Part shown: piece after piece, positions 31,905-41,557 of the stretch
Layout of the letters: each line of letters starts with the position of its first letter
Position numbering within the stretch: position 1 is the first letter of the stretch
NCBI GenBank assembly: GCA_964451415.1
Contig: CAYVHU010000012.1
Location: forward strand, 16,500 to 80,499
Source: CAYVHU01 sp964451415
GTDB taxonomy: Bacteria; Pseudomonadota; Alphaproteobacteria; Rhodospirillales; Magnetovibrionaceae
Direction of reading: 5' to 3'
DNA: 64,000 nucleotides
Notes under the pieces: model-generated
What the model saw: the letters and a program-made list of their open reading frames with translations, nothing else
Told to the model about the DNA's origin: nothing
The model's database searches: none
Made by a program: the position numbers and the translations under genes

Positions 31905-34499
31905 ATGGCAGAACAAAACGCAACCTTGTTGAAACAAGACTTGGAAGTTGCGCAAGACATCGTTGCTTCGGTCGATACCGGCGCCCGCATCCCGACGGGT
32001 CTTTCGGCGCGCATTCTGGTGGGCTTGACCCTGGCATGGTCCGTGTTTCAATTGTGGATTGCTTCACCCTTGCCCTTTTTGTTTCGCTGGGGCGTGCTGA
32101 ACAGCACCGAGTCACGCTCCATCCATCTGGCGTTTTCGATTTTCCTCGCCTATCTCGCGTTTCCGGCGTTTAAGAGCTCACCGCGAAGAATCATTCCCGT
32201 ATACGACTGGATCATCGCTTCCGTTGCCGCATTTTGCGCTGCGTATCTATTTTTGTTCTATGCTCAACTGGCCGAACGTCCCGGTGCGCCGACGACCTTT
32301 GATGTCGTGGTCGGCGTGCTCGGCATGATCACGCTTTTAGAGGCGACGCGCCGTGCTTTGGGCCCGCCTTTGATGGTGGTTGCGATCATCTTTCTGATTT
32401 ACACCTTCGCCGGCCCCTATATGCCCGATGTCATCGCCCACAAAGGGGTGGGTATCAACAAGGCCATGTCCCATTATTGGCTGGCGACCGAAGGTGTGTT
32501 CGGTATCGCGCTGGGCGTGTCCACGTCCATGGTGTTTTTATTCGTGTTGTTCGGCGCGTTGTTGGAACAAGCCGGTGCGGGCAACTATTTTATTCGCGTC
32601 GCGTTCGCTCTTTTGGGGCACATGCGCGGCGGTCCGGCCAAGGCCGCCGTGGTGTCCAGCGCCATGACCGGCCTGGTGTCCGGATCATCCATCGCCAACG
32701 TGGTGACCACGGGCACGTTCACCATTCCCCTGATGCGCAAGGTCGGCTTTTCGGCGGAAAAGGCTGGTGCGGTCGAGGTCGCATCTTCCACCAACGGTCA
32801 GTTGATGCCTCCCGTCATGGGGGCGGCGGCGTTCTTGATGGTGGAATACGTGGGCATTCCCTTGACCGAGGTGATGAAGAATGCATTTCTGCCCGCGGTC
32901 ATTTCCTACATTGCGCTGGTTTATATCGTGCATCTTGAGGCCTTGAAAGCGGACATCCGCGGTCTGCCCCGGGTATGGAACCCCCCTTTTCTGGCCAAGA
33001 TTGCGATGTTCGTCGCCACCTTCGCGGGGCTGGCGGCCTTGTCATCTGGAACGTATTATACGCTCGGTTGGGTCAAGGCCTATGCTGGGGATGCCACGCC
33101 CTATATCGCTACGGTGATGCTCGTCATCGCATACAGCGCTCTGGTGAAGATCGCCGCCAATCAACCGGATCTTGATACGTCGCTGGACATCAAGGTGCTG
33201 CCGTTGCCGGGGCCGACCATCAAGGCCGGGCTGCATTTTCTGCTGCCGGTGGTGGTTTTGGTGTGGAGCCTGATCGTCGAGCGCCTGTCGCCGGGCCTGT
33301 CGGCATTTTGGGCCACCGTGTTCATGATCTTCATCGTGCTGACGCAAAAGCCGTTGATGGATTTCTTCCGCGGTCAAAGCGTCACGATGTCGCATCTGCA
33401 CAAAAGCTTTTTCGACTTCGTTCACGGTTTGGAAGCCGGCGCGCGCAACATGATCGGTATCGGCGTGGCGACGGCGGCGGCAGGTATCATCGTGGGGACC
33501 ATTACCCTGACCGGCATCGGTCAGGTCATGACGGAAGTGATTGAGATCGTTTCCGGCGGAAATCTGATGCTGATGCTGTTCCTCACTGCGGTGGTGAGTT
33601 TGATCTTGGGCATGGGGTTGCCGACCACGGCAAATTATATCGTGGTGTCCAGCCTGATGGCGCCGGTGATCGTGACCGTGGGCGCGCAGGCGGGTTTGAT
33701 CGTGCCTTTGATCGCGGTGCACATGTTCGTGTTTTACTTTGGCATTCTGGCCGACGACACGCCGCCGGTGGGGCTGGCCGCGTTTGCGGCCTCGGCCATA
33801 TCGGGGGGCAATCCCATCCGCACCGGCATTCAGGGGTTCATGTACGATATTCGTACCGCCATATTGCCGTTCATGTTTATTTTCAACACGCAGTTGCTGC
33901 TGATCGGCATTGATCACTGGTGGGAACTGGTGGTCACCATTGTCTCGGCGGTTTTGGCGATGTTGACCTTCGCCGCCGCGACCCAGGGCTACTTTCTGGT
34001 CAAAAGCCGCATCTGGGAAACGGTGGCGTTGCTGCTGGTGGCCTTCACCTTGTTCCGCCCCGGGTTCTGGATGGATATGATCTATCCCCCCCTGGAGGCA
34101 CACAGTGCGACCGAGATTTTCACCATCGCCCAGGGCCTTCCCGCCAAGGCGCAATTGCGTGTGCGGATTATCGGAGAAACCCTGGAAGGCAAAAACGTGG
34201 ACAAGACCGTCATGTTGCCCATGGGCTTGCCGGGAACGGGCGTACAACGCCTTGCCCGCGCCGGCTTGGAGTTGCGCAAGGATGGAAATTCCATGATTGT
34301 CGATAACGTGATTTTCGGCTCGGTGGCGGAGAAAATGAAAATTGATTTCGATTGGCAAATCCGTTCCGTCGAACTGAAGGCGGATCGCCCGCCCAAGCAA
34401 TTGATGTTTTTACCTGCGCTGGCGTTGCTGTTTCTGGTCTTTTTCGTGCAGCGCACGCGCCGTCGCATAGAGGAAAGCGAAAGGGAGAGCCATGTATAA
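31905..34499 (+). CDS. TRAP transporter fused permease (4TM/12TM)
   Basis: An 864-residue fusion of the small and large TRAP membrane subunits, as is usual for TAXI systems. The N-terminal part (about 35-170) holds the DctQ-like helices. The large DctM-like part (about 175-690) has SSAMTGLVSGSSIANVVTTG, STNGQLMPPVMGAAAFLM, the VTLTGIGQ-like IGTITLTGIGQ region and LGMGLPTTANYIV, all typical. Residues about 720-830 form a soluble C-terminal DUF3394-type domain, then a last helix and basic tail. Sodium-driven uptake is the family norm. It overlaps uspA by eight bases. Confidence 0.93.
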   Translation: MAEQNATLLKQDLEVAQDIVASVDTGARIPTGLSARILVGLTLAWSVFQLWIASPLPFLFRWGVLNSTESRSIHLAFSIFLAYLAFPAFKSSPRRIIPVYDWIIASVAAFCAAYLFLFYAQLAERPGAPTTFDVVVGVLGMITLLEATRRALGPPLMVVAIIFLIYTFAGPYMPDVIAHKGVGINKAMSHYWLATEGVFGIALGVSTSMVFLFVLFGALLEQAGAGNYFIRVAFALLGHMRGGPAKAAVVSSAMTGLVSGSSIANVVTTGTFTIPLMRKVGFSAEKAGAVEVASSTNGQLMPPVMGAAAFLMVEYVGIPLTEVMKNAFLPAVISYIALVYIVHLEALKADIRGLPRVWNPPFLAKIAMFVATFAGLAALSSGTYYTLGWVKAYAGDATPYIATVMLVIAYSALVKIAANQPDLDTSLDIKVLPLPGPTIKAGLHFLLPVVVLVWSLIVERLSPGLSAFWATVFMIFIVLTQKPLMDFFRGQSVTMSHLHKSFFDFVHGLEAGARNMIGIGVATAAAGIIVGTITLTGIGQVMTEVIEIVSGGNLMLMLFLTAVVSLILGMGLPTTANYIVVSSLMAPVIVTVGAQAGLIVPLIAVHMFVFYFGILADDTPPVGLAAFAASAISGGNPIRTGIQGFMYDIRTAILPFMFIFNTQLLLIGIDHWWELVVTIVSAVLAMLTFAAATQGYFLVKSRIWETVALLLVAFTLFRPGFWMDMIYPPLEAHSATEIFTIAQGLPAKAQLRVRIIGETLEGKNVDKTVMLPMGLPGTGVQRLARAGLELRKDGNSMIVDNVIFGSVAEKMKIDFDWQIRSVELKADRPPKQLMFLPALALLFLVFFVQRTRRRIEESERESHV

Positions 34500-34929
34500 G
34501 GACGTCCTGCTTACCGTTGACCTGGATCAAAAACAGTCCTGGGAAAAGGCCCTGCCCACGGCCCTGGACTTCACGCGAACTTGCGGCGCAAACTTGCACG
34601 TCATGACGGTGATCCCACCGTTCGGCATGAGTATCGTCGGTGAATTTTTTCCCTCGAACTACGAAAACAAGATCCGCGAAAAAACCCTCGAAGCGCTCAA
34701 GGCCTTTGTGCGCAAAGAGTTGCCCGAAGGGATTTCCGTTCAGCACATCGTTGCTCAGGGTACGGTGTATGAGGAAATCATCCATTGCGCACAGCAGATC
34801 AATGCGGACCTGATCGTCATTGCCGCTCACGGGGCGGGCGATCGGCCGCGCCTTCAGGATTTTCTGCTGGGCCCCAATGCCTCACGCGTGGTGCGTCATG
34901 CCGACCGTTCGGTGCTGGTGGTCAGATGA
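34492..34929 (+). CDS. Universal stress protein UspA family
   Basis: A 145-residue single-domain Usp protein. It opens MYKDVLLTVDLD, ends with the nucleotide-binding pattern IAAHGAGDRPRLQDFLLGPNASRVVRHADRSVLVV (in parts), where G-x2-G-x9-G-[ST] is only partly kept. Usp proteins are often encoded behind TRAP permeases and some bind AMP or ATP to modulate the transporter. It overlaps the permease gene by eight bases and its stop overlaps that of the convergent SoeC-like gene by eight bases. Confidence 0.88.
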   Translation: MYKDVLLTVDLDQKQSWEKALPTALDFTRTCGANLHVMTVIPPFGMSIVGEFFPSNYENKIREKTLEALKAFVRKELPEGISVQHIVAQGTVYEEIIHCAQQINADLIVIAAHGAGDRPRLQDFLLGPNASRVVRHADRSVLVVR

Positions 34930-35866
34930 CGAACTCACCATAATAGAGGTTCACGGTGTGTTTTGCCTCGGCGAAAAACAACCAGCGTTCCGTCAGGATT
35001 CCCAGCGAGCACGACCCCCATGCCACGATGACGGCGAGGGTTGCCGGTAGACCGGAGATGAACAGTGCAAGGATGCTGAGCGCCAGCGGCAAGGCGAAGC
35101 CGAGCACATGGGCGATGGTGCGCAGCGCATCGGCGTGTTTGCGCGCGACTTTGTAGCCCATTTCCTTCATCAGGTAGTTGTCCGAGGTATGCGGCGTTTC
35201 CAGAACGCTGACGTCGCCGGCATCGACACCGATGGCGGAATTGACGCTGGGCAGGCCATGGGAATGTTTGTTGTAGTTCCAATACAGCGTTTTCATCCCC
35301 CACCCGGCAATCAAAGTGATGACCGTAAAGCTTTGGATGTAAGGGTTGTGGATGGAAAACAGATGGGTCAGAACGCTCATCAGCACCGCACCGCTCATAA
35401 AGCTGAGCAGAACGTATGACGGCACCGTCCAGTCGTTGTGCCATTGGTGGATGGGGCGCAAGGAGCGGTAGATCATTGCCGTGCATACCACCGTAAGCCA
35501 TGCCAGAAGCGCGCTGACAATGCCCGCCACCGCCCACAGGCCGGAAAGGTTTTGAAACCATACCCAGCCAAGGCCCAAAATCAGGGCGGGAATATAGGTC
35601 AGGACCGCCATCACGCCTTCGCGCGCCAGCCAGCTTGAGCGCCACTGCGTGAGGGCGCGCCAGGCCCGTTCCGGGCGGCCCAGGTGTGCGGTGGATGCCA
35701 TCAAACCGGTGGAAATCAGCGCCAAAGCGGTAACAAGACCGCTCGCGCCCACCCAGCGTTCATCGGGCAACAGTCCGGTTGCCCCGAAGATGCCCATCAA
35801 CGCCAACAGGCCATAGCCCGCCCCGGAACTGGTGGTAAAGAAGATTACGGAAAACGCGGGATGCAT
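34922..35866 (-). CDS. soeC: SoeC/DmsC-like membrane anchor subunit
   Basis: A 314-residue polytopic protein with about eight hydrophobic helices, of the DmsC family, which anchors a cytoplasmic or periplasmic molybdoenzyme and passes electrons to or from quinone. It begins MHPAFSVIFFTTSSGAGYGLL, a family hallmark, with STAHLGRPERAWRAL and a WRSSWLAREG segment. ATG 35866 is chosen from that hallmark; AAGGAG lies 12 bases before it. It is the last gene of the minus-strand operon. The symbol follows from the SoeA-like partner. Confidence 0.82.
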   Translation of the reverse strand: MHPAFSVIFFTTSSGAGYGLLALMGIFGATGLLPDERWVGASGLVTALALISTGLMASTAHLGRPERAWRALTQWRSSWLAREGVMAVLTYIPALILGLGWVWFQNLSGLWAVAGIVSALLAWLTVVCTAMIYRSLRPIHQWHNDWTVPSYVLLSFMSGAVLMSVLTHLFSIHNPYIQSFTVITLIAGWGMKTLYWNYNKHSHGLPSVNSAIGVDAGDVSVLETPHTSDNYLMKEMGYKVARKHADALRTIAHVLGFALPLALSILALFISGLPATLAVIVAWGSCSLGILTERWLFFAEAKHTVNLYYGEFVI

Positions 35867-35882
35867 GTCTGTCGTCCACTCC

Positions 35883-36623
35883 TTAACGCGAAAGTGCCTT
35901 GTCGAGCCAGCCCAGGAAGCCGCCCTCGACTGTAACGGGCTCCAGTTCCTCCGGCGCGCCGACATCGAAAGAATCGACTTTGCGCGCGCGCGGCGGCAGG
36001 TATTTGTTGGTCGGTTTGTAGCCGAGTTCCGCCATCAGGTCGCGGCCATGACGTGCCGCGACCAATTGCGAAACGGCGGATTCGGGATTGTTCAGATCGC
36101 CAAAATGGCGCGCTCCCGTCGGACACGCCAATACGCACGCGGGGCGGCGATCTTCGGGGTCCAGGGTTTCGTTGTAAATTCGGTCGATGCATAGCGTGCA
36201 TTTTTTCATCACGCCTTCGTCCTCGTCGAATTCACGCGCACCGTAAGGACAAGCCCAACTGCACAGCTTGCAGCCGATGCATTTGTCCGTATTGACCAGC
36301 ACGATGCCATCCTCGGCACGTTTGTATGAGGCTCCGGTGGGACAGACCGTAACGCAGGCGGCGTTGTCGCAGTGCAGGCACGAACGCGGAAAATTGATGG
36401 TCAGATTGGGTCGTTTGCCACGGCGCACTTCAAAGGAGTGGACGCGGTTGAACCACACGCCACTGGGTTTTTTCCCGTAAGGATCGTAGTCCGGCAACGG
36501 TGCGCTATGGCCGCCGGTGTTCCATTCCTTGCAGTTGGTGGCACACGCGTGACAGCCGACACAGGTGTCCAGGTCGATGACCAGCCCCAGTTTTTTGTTG
36601 GTTTCGCGTGGCAGAGAGGTCAT
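35883..36623 (-). CDS. soeB: SoeB-like 4Fe-4S electron-transfer subunit
   Basis: A 246-residue ferredoxin-type subunit without signal peptide. Four Cys groups bind four [4Fe-4S] clusters: CVGCHACATNCK, CLHCDNAACVTVCP, CIGCKLCSWACP and CTLC with CVLACP. It carries the inserts NRVHSFEVRRGKRPN and IYNETLDPEDRRPAC typical of SoeB/DmsB-like cytoplasmic subunits. ATG 36623 starts one base after the SoeA stop; the longer frame to 36722 would read back into soeA. It transfers electrons from SoeA to the membrane anchor. Confidence 0.87.
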   Translation of the reverse strand: MTSLPRETNKKLGLVIDLDTCVGCHACATNCKEWNTGGHSAPLPDYDPYGKKPSGVWFNRVHSFEVRRGKRPNLTINFPRSCLHCDNAACVTVCPTGASYKRAEDGIVLVNTDKCIGCKLCSWACPYGAREFDEDEGVMKKCTLCIDRIYNETLDPEDRRPACVLACPTGARHFGDLNNPESAVSQLVAARHGRDLMAELGYKPTNKYLPPRARKVDSFDVGAPEELEPVTVEGGFLGWLDKALSR

Positions 36624-36624
36624 T

Positions 36625-39555
36625 TTATTCGCCCTCGCGTCGATGTTGTTTGCGTGCCTTGCGGAACGATTCGCCGTAGCGCAGGATATCCGGCGTGTCG
36701 GGCAATTGAGTGATTTTTTCAAGAACCGGGAATTGTGGCCATGTTTCCTTGGCTTCCGACGGGTCCGCCTTTTCGATCTTGATGCGCAGATCGAACCAGG
36801 CCGCCTGTCCGGTGATGGGATCGGAATTGGAATAACGGTAGCCGTCTTCCTGTTTGGGCAGCAGTTCGGAAATCAGGTGGTTGAGCAAGAAGCCTTCCTT
36901 GGCTTCGATGGCGTCCTTGTCCAGGTTCCACGCCCCGCGGCGCTTGCCGATGGCGTTCCACGTCCACACCGTGTTGGGATTGACGCCGTCCACTAGTTTC
37001 ACCTGACAGCGGATGCGCGCGTGATGGGATGTGATCCATACCCAGTCATCGTCGTCGATGCCTAAAGACGCTCCCAGGGTTTCGTGAATGAACAGCCTGT
37101 TCTTGCCGGTGATCTGGCGTAGCCAGGCGTTTTGGGATCCCCAAGAATGGTACATGTGCATGGGGCGCTGGGTCAGGGCGTGCAGGGGGTATTCCTTGAT
37201 GTCGATCATGGTTTCCTCGATGGGTGGATACCAGATCGGTAACGGGTCGAAGTACTTTTTGATGCGCGCACCATGTTCGGCGGGCGGCACGATGTCGCCG
37301 TGGCCTTCGGCGGCGAGTTTGAATTTCTGAAACACCTCGGAATAAAGCTGAAAAATGATCGGCTCATTATTGGGCAGCAGGGACATGTCCGCGGCCCAGT
37401 CCAGATAGCCCTTGTTGGCCATCTTGAAGTAACGTTGATCGGGGGCGAATTCGTGGGTCCAGAAGCTCTGGTTTTCGATGTATTTGTCGAGTTGCTTGGG
37501 GTTGACGGCACCCTTGAGCGGCTGGTCGCCGTCCTTGCCACGCCACCCGCCCAGCATGCCGACGCCCGGCGCACGTTCGTGGTTGACCATATAATCGGCA
37601 AGGCCGCCGGGATACTTCGGCGAACCGTCTTCGTTGGTCAGGCCGGGCAGACCCAGCCGATGGCCCAGATCGATCAGGACGCTTTGGAACCCGCGCACGT
37701 CGCGGTCCGGTTCGACCACCGGATAACGAATGGCGTCGGCGCAGGCGTCGGCGCTGGAAATCGGACGGTCCAGCAACGAGATGCAATCGTGGCGTTCAAG
37801 ATACGTGGTGTCGGGCAGGATCAGGTCCGCATAGGGCACCATTTCGGAAAAATAGGCGTCCGAATAGATGATGAACGGAATTTTATAGGCGCCGTCTTCA
37901 TCCTTGTCGGTGAGCATTTCGATGGTGCCCGCCGTGTTCATGGATGAATTCCAACTCATGTTCGCCATGAACATCATCAAGGTGTCGATTTTATATGGAT
38001 CGCCTTTCCAGGCGTTGTGGATCACCATGTGCATCATGCCGTGGCTGGAAATGGGATGTTCCCAACTGTAGGCCTTGTCGATGCGCCGGGGGGTGCCGTC
38101 GTCTTCCAGCAACAGGTCTTCCGGTCCGGTGGGAAATCCCAGCGGCGCGCCCGGAAGGGGCGTGTTGGGATTGACCTGTCCCGGTTTCCCCGCCGGTTTG
38201 ATTCCCGGCGGAATGTGTTTGGGATACGGGGCCTTGACGCGAAAGCCGCCCGGAACTTCGACCGAACCCAGCAACACCTGCAAGATATGCAGCATGCGAC
38301 AGGTATGGAAGCCGTTGGAATGCGCCGAAATGCCGCGCATGGCATGGAACGACACCGGACGGCCGATCATCTTGTCGTGTTTGCGTCCGGTCCAATCGGT
38401 CCATTCCTGGTCGATCTCAATGGTTTCCTTGAACGCGACGTGGGCCAGTTCGGCGGCGATGCGTTTGATGTCGGCGACCTTGATGCCGCACACGTGGGCG
38501 ATTTGTTCCGGTGCATATCGGGCGTTCAGATAGCGTTGCGCCAGAAGCAAAAAGCTCGGCACCGCCTTGCGCCCATCGGGCAGGGTGAATTCGCCCTTGA
38601 GCGCCGGGCGTTCGATTTCCCCGGACTTGGCGTTTGCGAGTGTTTCCCCATCCATGTCCCAGCACAGGGGATTCCCCGCATCGTCGCGCGCGAACAGGCC
38701 GTGATCGGCGGCCCCTTCATCTTGAATGACCAACCAGCCGGAGTTGGTGTAGCGGATCAGGTATTCCACATCGACGTTGCCGGATTTCAACAGCTCATGG
38801 ACCAAGGACATGACGAACAGGCCGTCGGTTCCGGGCGTGATGCCCACCCATTCATCGGCAATGGCACCGTAGCCGGTGCGTATCGGGTTCACGGCCACGA
38901 ACTTCGCACCGCGCTCTTTTAAAATCCCCAGACCCTTTTTGATGGGATTGGAATCATGGTCTTCGGCGACGCCGAACATCATGAAATACTTTGAATGGCG
39001 CCAGTCTGGTTCGGCGAATTCCCAAAACGCACCGCCGATGGTGTACAGGCCCCCGGCGGCCATGTTGACGGAACAAAATCCGCCATGCGCAGCGTAATTC
39101 GGCGTGCCGAACTGGCTCGCCCACCATCCGGTCAGGGCCTGAGATTGATCGCGCCCGGTAAAGAATGCAAGCTTTTTAGGGTCGGTTTCACGGATTTTGC
39201 CAAGACGCGCGCGGGCGATTTCCAGGGCCTCGTCCCATTCGATTTCCTGAAATTCGTTGGATCCGCGATCTCCCACGCGCTTTAAGGGCTTGGACAGCCG
39301 TGCGGGGGAATAGTGCTGCATGATGCCGCTGGAGCCCTTGCCGCACAGGACGCCGCCATTAATAGGGTGGTTGCGGTTGCCTTGGATATAGCGGACCTTG
39401 CCGTCGTGCAGATAGACTTTGATGCCGCAGCGGCATGCACACATATAGCATGTTGTATACTTGACTTCCTGGCCCAACGTGGGCTGCAAGTCCACCTGAT
39501 CGTCGGCGGCATGGGGGTCTTTCACGGCTACGGACGGCTTGATCACTTCATTCAT
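36625..39555 (-). CDS. soeA: SoeA-like molybdoenzyme, probable sulfite dehydrogenase catalytic subunit
   Basis: A 976-residue DMSO-reductase-family protein with no Tat signal, so it should stay in the cytoplasm, as SoeA does. The N-terminal cluster motif is C36-x2-C39-x3-C43 with C71. The Mo ligand appears to be C161 in AAHGGFCSVNMAAGG. Other SoeA-like stretches are MMFGVAEDHDSNPIKKGL, RGISAHSNGFHTCRMLH and YHSWGSQNAWLRQI. In purple sulfur bacteria and Ruegeria, SoeABC oxidises sulfite to sulfate. Assignment is by overall resemblance and subunit order; polysulfide or other sulfur substrates are possible. Confidence 0.82.
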   Translation of the reverse strand: MNEVIKPSVAVKDPHAADDQVDLQPTLGQEVKYTTCYMCACRCGIKVYLHDGKVRYIQGNRNHPINGGVLCGKGSSGIMQHYSPARLSKPLKRVGDRGSNEFQEIEWDEALEIARARLGKIRETDPKKLAFFTGRDQSQALTGWWASQFGTPNYAAHGGFCSVNMAAGGLYTIGGAFWEFAEPDWRHSKYFMMFGVAEDHDSNPIKKGLGILKERGAKFVAVNPIRTGYGAIADEWVGITPGTDGLFVMSLVHELLKSGNVDVEYLIRYTNSGWLVIQDEGAADHGLFARDDAGNPLCWDMDGETLANAKSGEIERPALKGEFTLPDGRKAVPSFLLLAQRYLNARYAPEQIAHVCGIKVADIKRIAAELAHVAFKETIEIDQEWTDWTGRKHDKMIGRPVSFHAMRGISAHSNGFHTCRMLHILQVLLGSVEVPGGFRVKAPYPKHIPPGIKPAGKPGQVNPNTPLPGAPLGFPTGPEDLLLEDDGTPRRIDKAYSWEHPISSHGMMHMVIHNAWKGDPYKIDTLMMFMANMSWNSSMNTAGTIEMLTDKDEDGAYKIPFIIYSDAYFSEMVPYADLILPDTTYLERHDCISLLDRPISSADACADAIRYPVVEPDRDVRGFQSVLIDLGHRLGLPGLTNEDGSPKYPGGLADYMVNHERAPGVGMLGGWRGKDGDQPLKGAVNPKQLDKYIENQSFWTHEFAPDQRYFKMANKGYLDWAADMSLLPNNEPIIFQLYSEVFQKFKLAAEGHGDIVPPAEHGARIKKYFDPLPIWYPPIEETMIDIKEYPLHALTQRPMHMYHSWGSQNAWLRQITGKNRLFIHETLGASLGIDDDDWVWITSHHARIRCQVKLVDGVNPNTVWTWNAIGKRRGAWNLDKDAIEAKEGFLLNHLISELLPKQEDGYRYSNSDPITGQAAWFDLRIKIEKADPSEAKETWPQFPVLEKITQLPDTPDILRYGESFRKARKQHRREGE

Positions 39556-39739
39556 TCGGCGTCTCCGCTTAAGCGTCCGCTACGTCCACAAGCACTAGCA
39601 TATTTCATGATCGTGGGTCCGATATTTCGAGGCATCTTTGCCGCGCGCGTGACCTCGCTTAATATAGTAAAACGGTTATATAAGGAAAGCCTAAAAAACG
39701 AAAGCCGCAACTGACCCCGCTCAAAAGATGAGTGTGCGT

Positions 39740-41557
39740 TTATTTGTGATTGTGAAGTTGGACTTCGAACAATCCGCGCACGGCGTTGCAGAGGTAGATT
39801 TTGTCCGCCCTGTGCAGGTCGTCTTCATGAAGCACACGCTGCATAGCGCCGCGTTCCTTGATGACGTGGGCGCGAAGAATGCCCGGCAGCAAACCGCAAG
39901 CCAGTGCGGGCGTCACCAGTTTGCCGTCGCGTTCCAGGAAAATATTGCTGATAGCACCTTCGCACAGCTCATCGCGTTCATTGAACAGCAAAACGTCGAA
40001 GCCGTTGTCGATGTTGTCTAAAATGCCCCGGGCGCACTCAAACACGGCGCGTCGGGTGGTCTTGTGCGCCAACAGCGGATCGTCGGATCGCAGGCGTTCG
40101 GGGGACACGATGACGACGGGCCGGGTCGTCATCTTTTCCAGCGGGGCCGTTTCGAGGTTCCATGATCCGTCTGGGCCCAGTTGCAGGCGAACGCGCAATG
40201 CACCCGTCGTTCCTTCGGCTCGATGCGTGACGTCTTGCCACAAACGATCTTCGGCGAAGCGTATGCCAAGGGCGGCGGCACTGTTTCTGAGTCTGGCGCG
40301 GTGATCGGGCAGAAGCGGTATCGTCCCATCCACACTCCGCATGGTTTCGATCAGCCCCGGACGGTCCTGGTGTGCGGCCAGGGCGTCCTTCAGGAATTGA
40401 GCTTTCAGCAGGCATTCGTCGAATTCATCGGCACTTTTGGAATCGGCAACCACGCCACTGCCCACGCCCAGCGTGGCATGGTGCGCCGGGGTGAGGGTTA
40501 CGGTGCGAATGGGAACGGAAAAACACATATCGCGCTTTGGCGTGCAATATCCGATGGCCCCCGTGTAAACACCGCGAGGCGTGGTTTCCAGTTCGGAAAT
40601 GATTTCCATGGCGCGGATTTTGGGGGCGCCCACCACCGATCCGCACGGAAACAGGGAGCGGAAAATATCAATCAAGGGAAGGTTTTTGCGTATTTCAGCA
40701 TGCACGGTGCTCACCATCTGGTGCAAGGTCGCATAGGTTTCCACTTCAAACATGTTTTCAACGCACACGCTGCCGATGCACGCGATCCGCCCGAGGTCGT
40801 TGCGGATGAGATCGACGATCATCAGGTTTTCGGCGCGGTTTTTTTCATCCCTGGACAGGGCTTCCTTGAGGGCGCGATCTTCTGTTTGCGTTCGCCCCCG
40901 GCCCATGGTGCCCTTCATCGGTCGGCAGGTCATGGTGTGGCCGTGTTTTTGAAAAAAGAGTTCCGGGGAAAGGGAGGCAACGCGTATCTCCGGCATATCC
41001 ACCACCGCCCCGAAGGCGACTTTTTGGTGGGGAGACATCAAGCCGTAGAGCTGCCAGACGTTGCCGGGCCAGTGAAAGTCCAGCGGGAACGTCAGATTGG
41101 CCTGATAAATATCGCCCGCGAAAATAGCCTCATGAAGGCGCACCATGAGGGCGTCGTAAGCATCACGCGTCAAAGAGAGGTGCAAATCGCTTTTTGTAAA
41201 GCCTGGCGGCTCAGCCCGCGCGGTCAGAAAACGTTCCGCATCGCGTGTGCTCAGGCGCGTCATGGTCTTGAAAACGCCCAGTTGGAACAGGGGCCTTTCG
41301 GCATCCGGCGCAAGAGCTTTGAGTTTCGGTTCCAGGTGGTAGCCAAGTTCATAGGTGAACGCGCCGGCGACGTACAAGCCTTCATCGAGGGCCTGTTCAA
41401 CGGCGGCGAAGGCCGGTTCCACACTTGCCCCGTCAGGACATGTAAGCGTTCGAAGTGGATCAGAAAACACAAGGGATCCGCGCTCATGCAGTTGATCATG
41501 CAGAAAAACGCATCCGCCGTTGGCGGGCCGTTCGATTGCGGGATCGCCTTGTCTCAC
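39740..41557 (-). CDS. pabB: Fused aminodeoxychorismate synthase I and aminodeoxychorismate lyase (PabB-PabC)
   Basis: A 605-residue bifunctional protein for the p-aminobenzoate branch of folate synthesis. Residues about 1-400 are PabB: AGDIYQANLTFPLDF, SLSPELFFQ, CRPMKGTMGRGR, NLMIVDLIRNDLGRI, SLFPCGSVVGAPKIRAM and GVYTGAIGY (read separately). Residues about 410-605 are a class IV PLP aminotransferase-like lyase: HKTTRR with the likely PLP Lys, ELCEGAISNIFLERDG and CGLLPGILR. Such fusions are common in proteobacteria. It overlaps recQ by four bases. PabA must be elsewhere. Confidence 0.9.
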   Translation of the reverse strand: MRQGDPAIERPANGGCVFLHDQLHERGSLVFSDPLRTLTCPDGASVEPAFAAVEQALDEGLYVAGAFTYELGYHLEPKLKALAPDAERPLFQLGVFKTMTRLSTRDAERFLTARAEPPGFTKSDLHLSLTRDAYDALMVRLHEAIFAGDIYQANLTFPLDFHWPGNVWQLYGLMSPHQKVAFGAVVDMPEIRVASLSPELFFQKHGHTMTCRPMKGTMGRGRTQTEDRALKEALSRDEKNRAENLMIVDLIRNDLGRIACIGSVCVENMFEVETYATLHQMVSTVHAEIRKNLPLIDIFRSLFPCGSVVGAPKIRAMEIISELETTPRGVYTGAIGYCTPKRDMCFSVPIRTVTLTPAHHATLGVGSGVVADSKSADEFDECLLKAQFLKDALAAHQDRPGLIETMRSVDGTIPLLPDHRARLRNSAAALGIRFAEDRLWQDVTHRAEGTTGALRVRLQLGPDGSWNLETAPLEKMTTRPVVIVSPERLRSDDPLLAHKTTRRAVFECARGILDNIDNGFDVLLFNERDELCEGAISNIFLERDGKLVTPALACGLLPGILRAHVIKERGAMQRVLHEDDLHRADKIYLCNAVRGLFEVQLHNHK

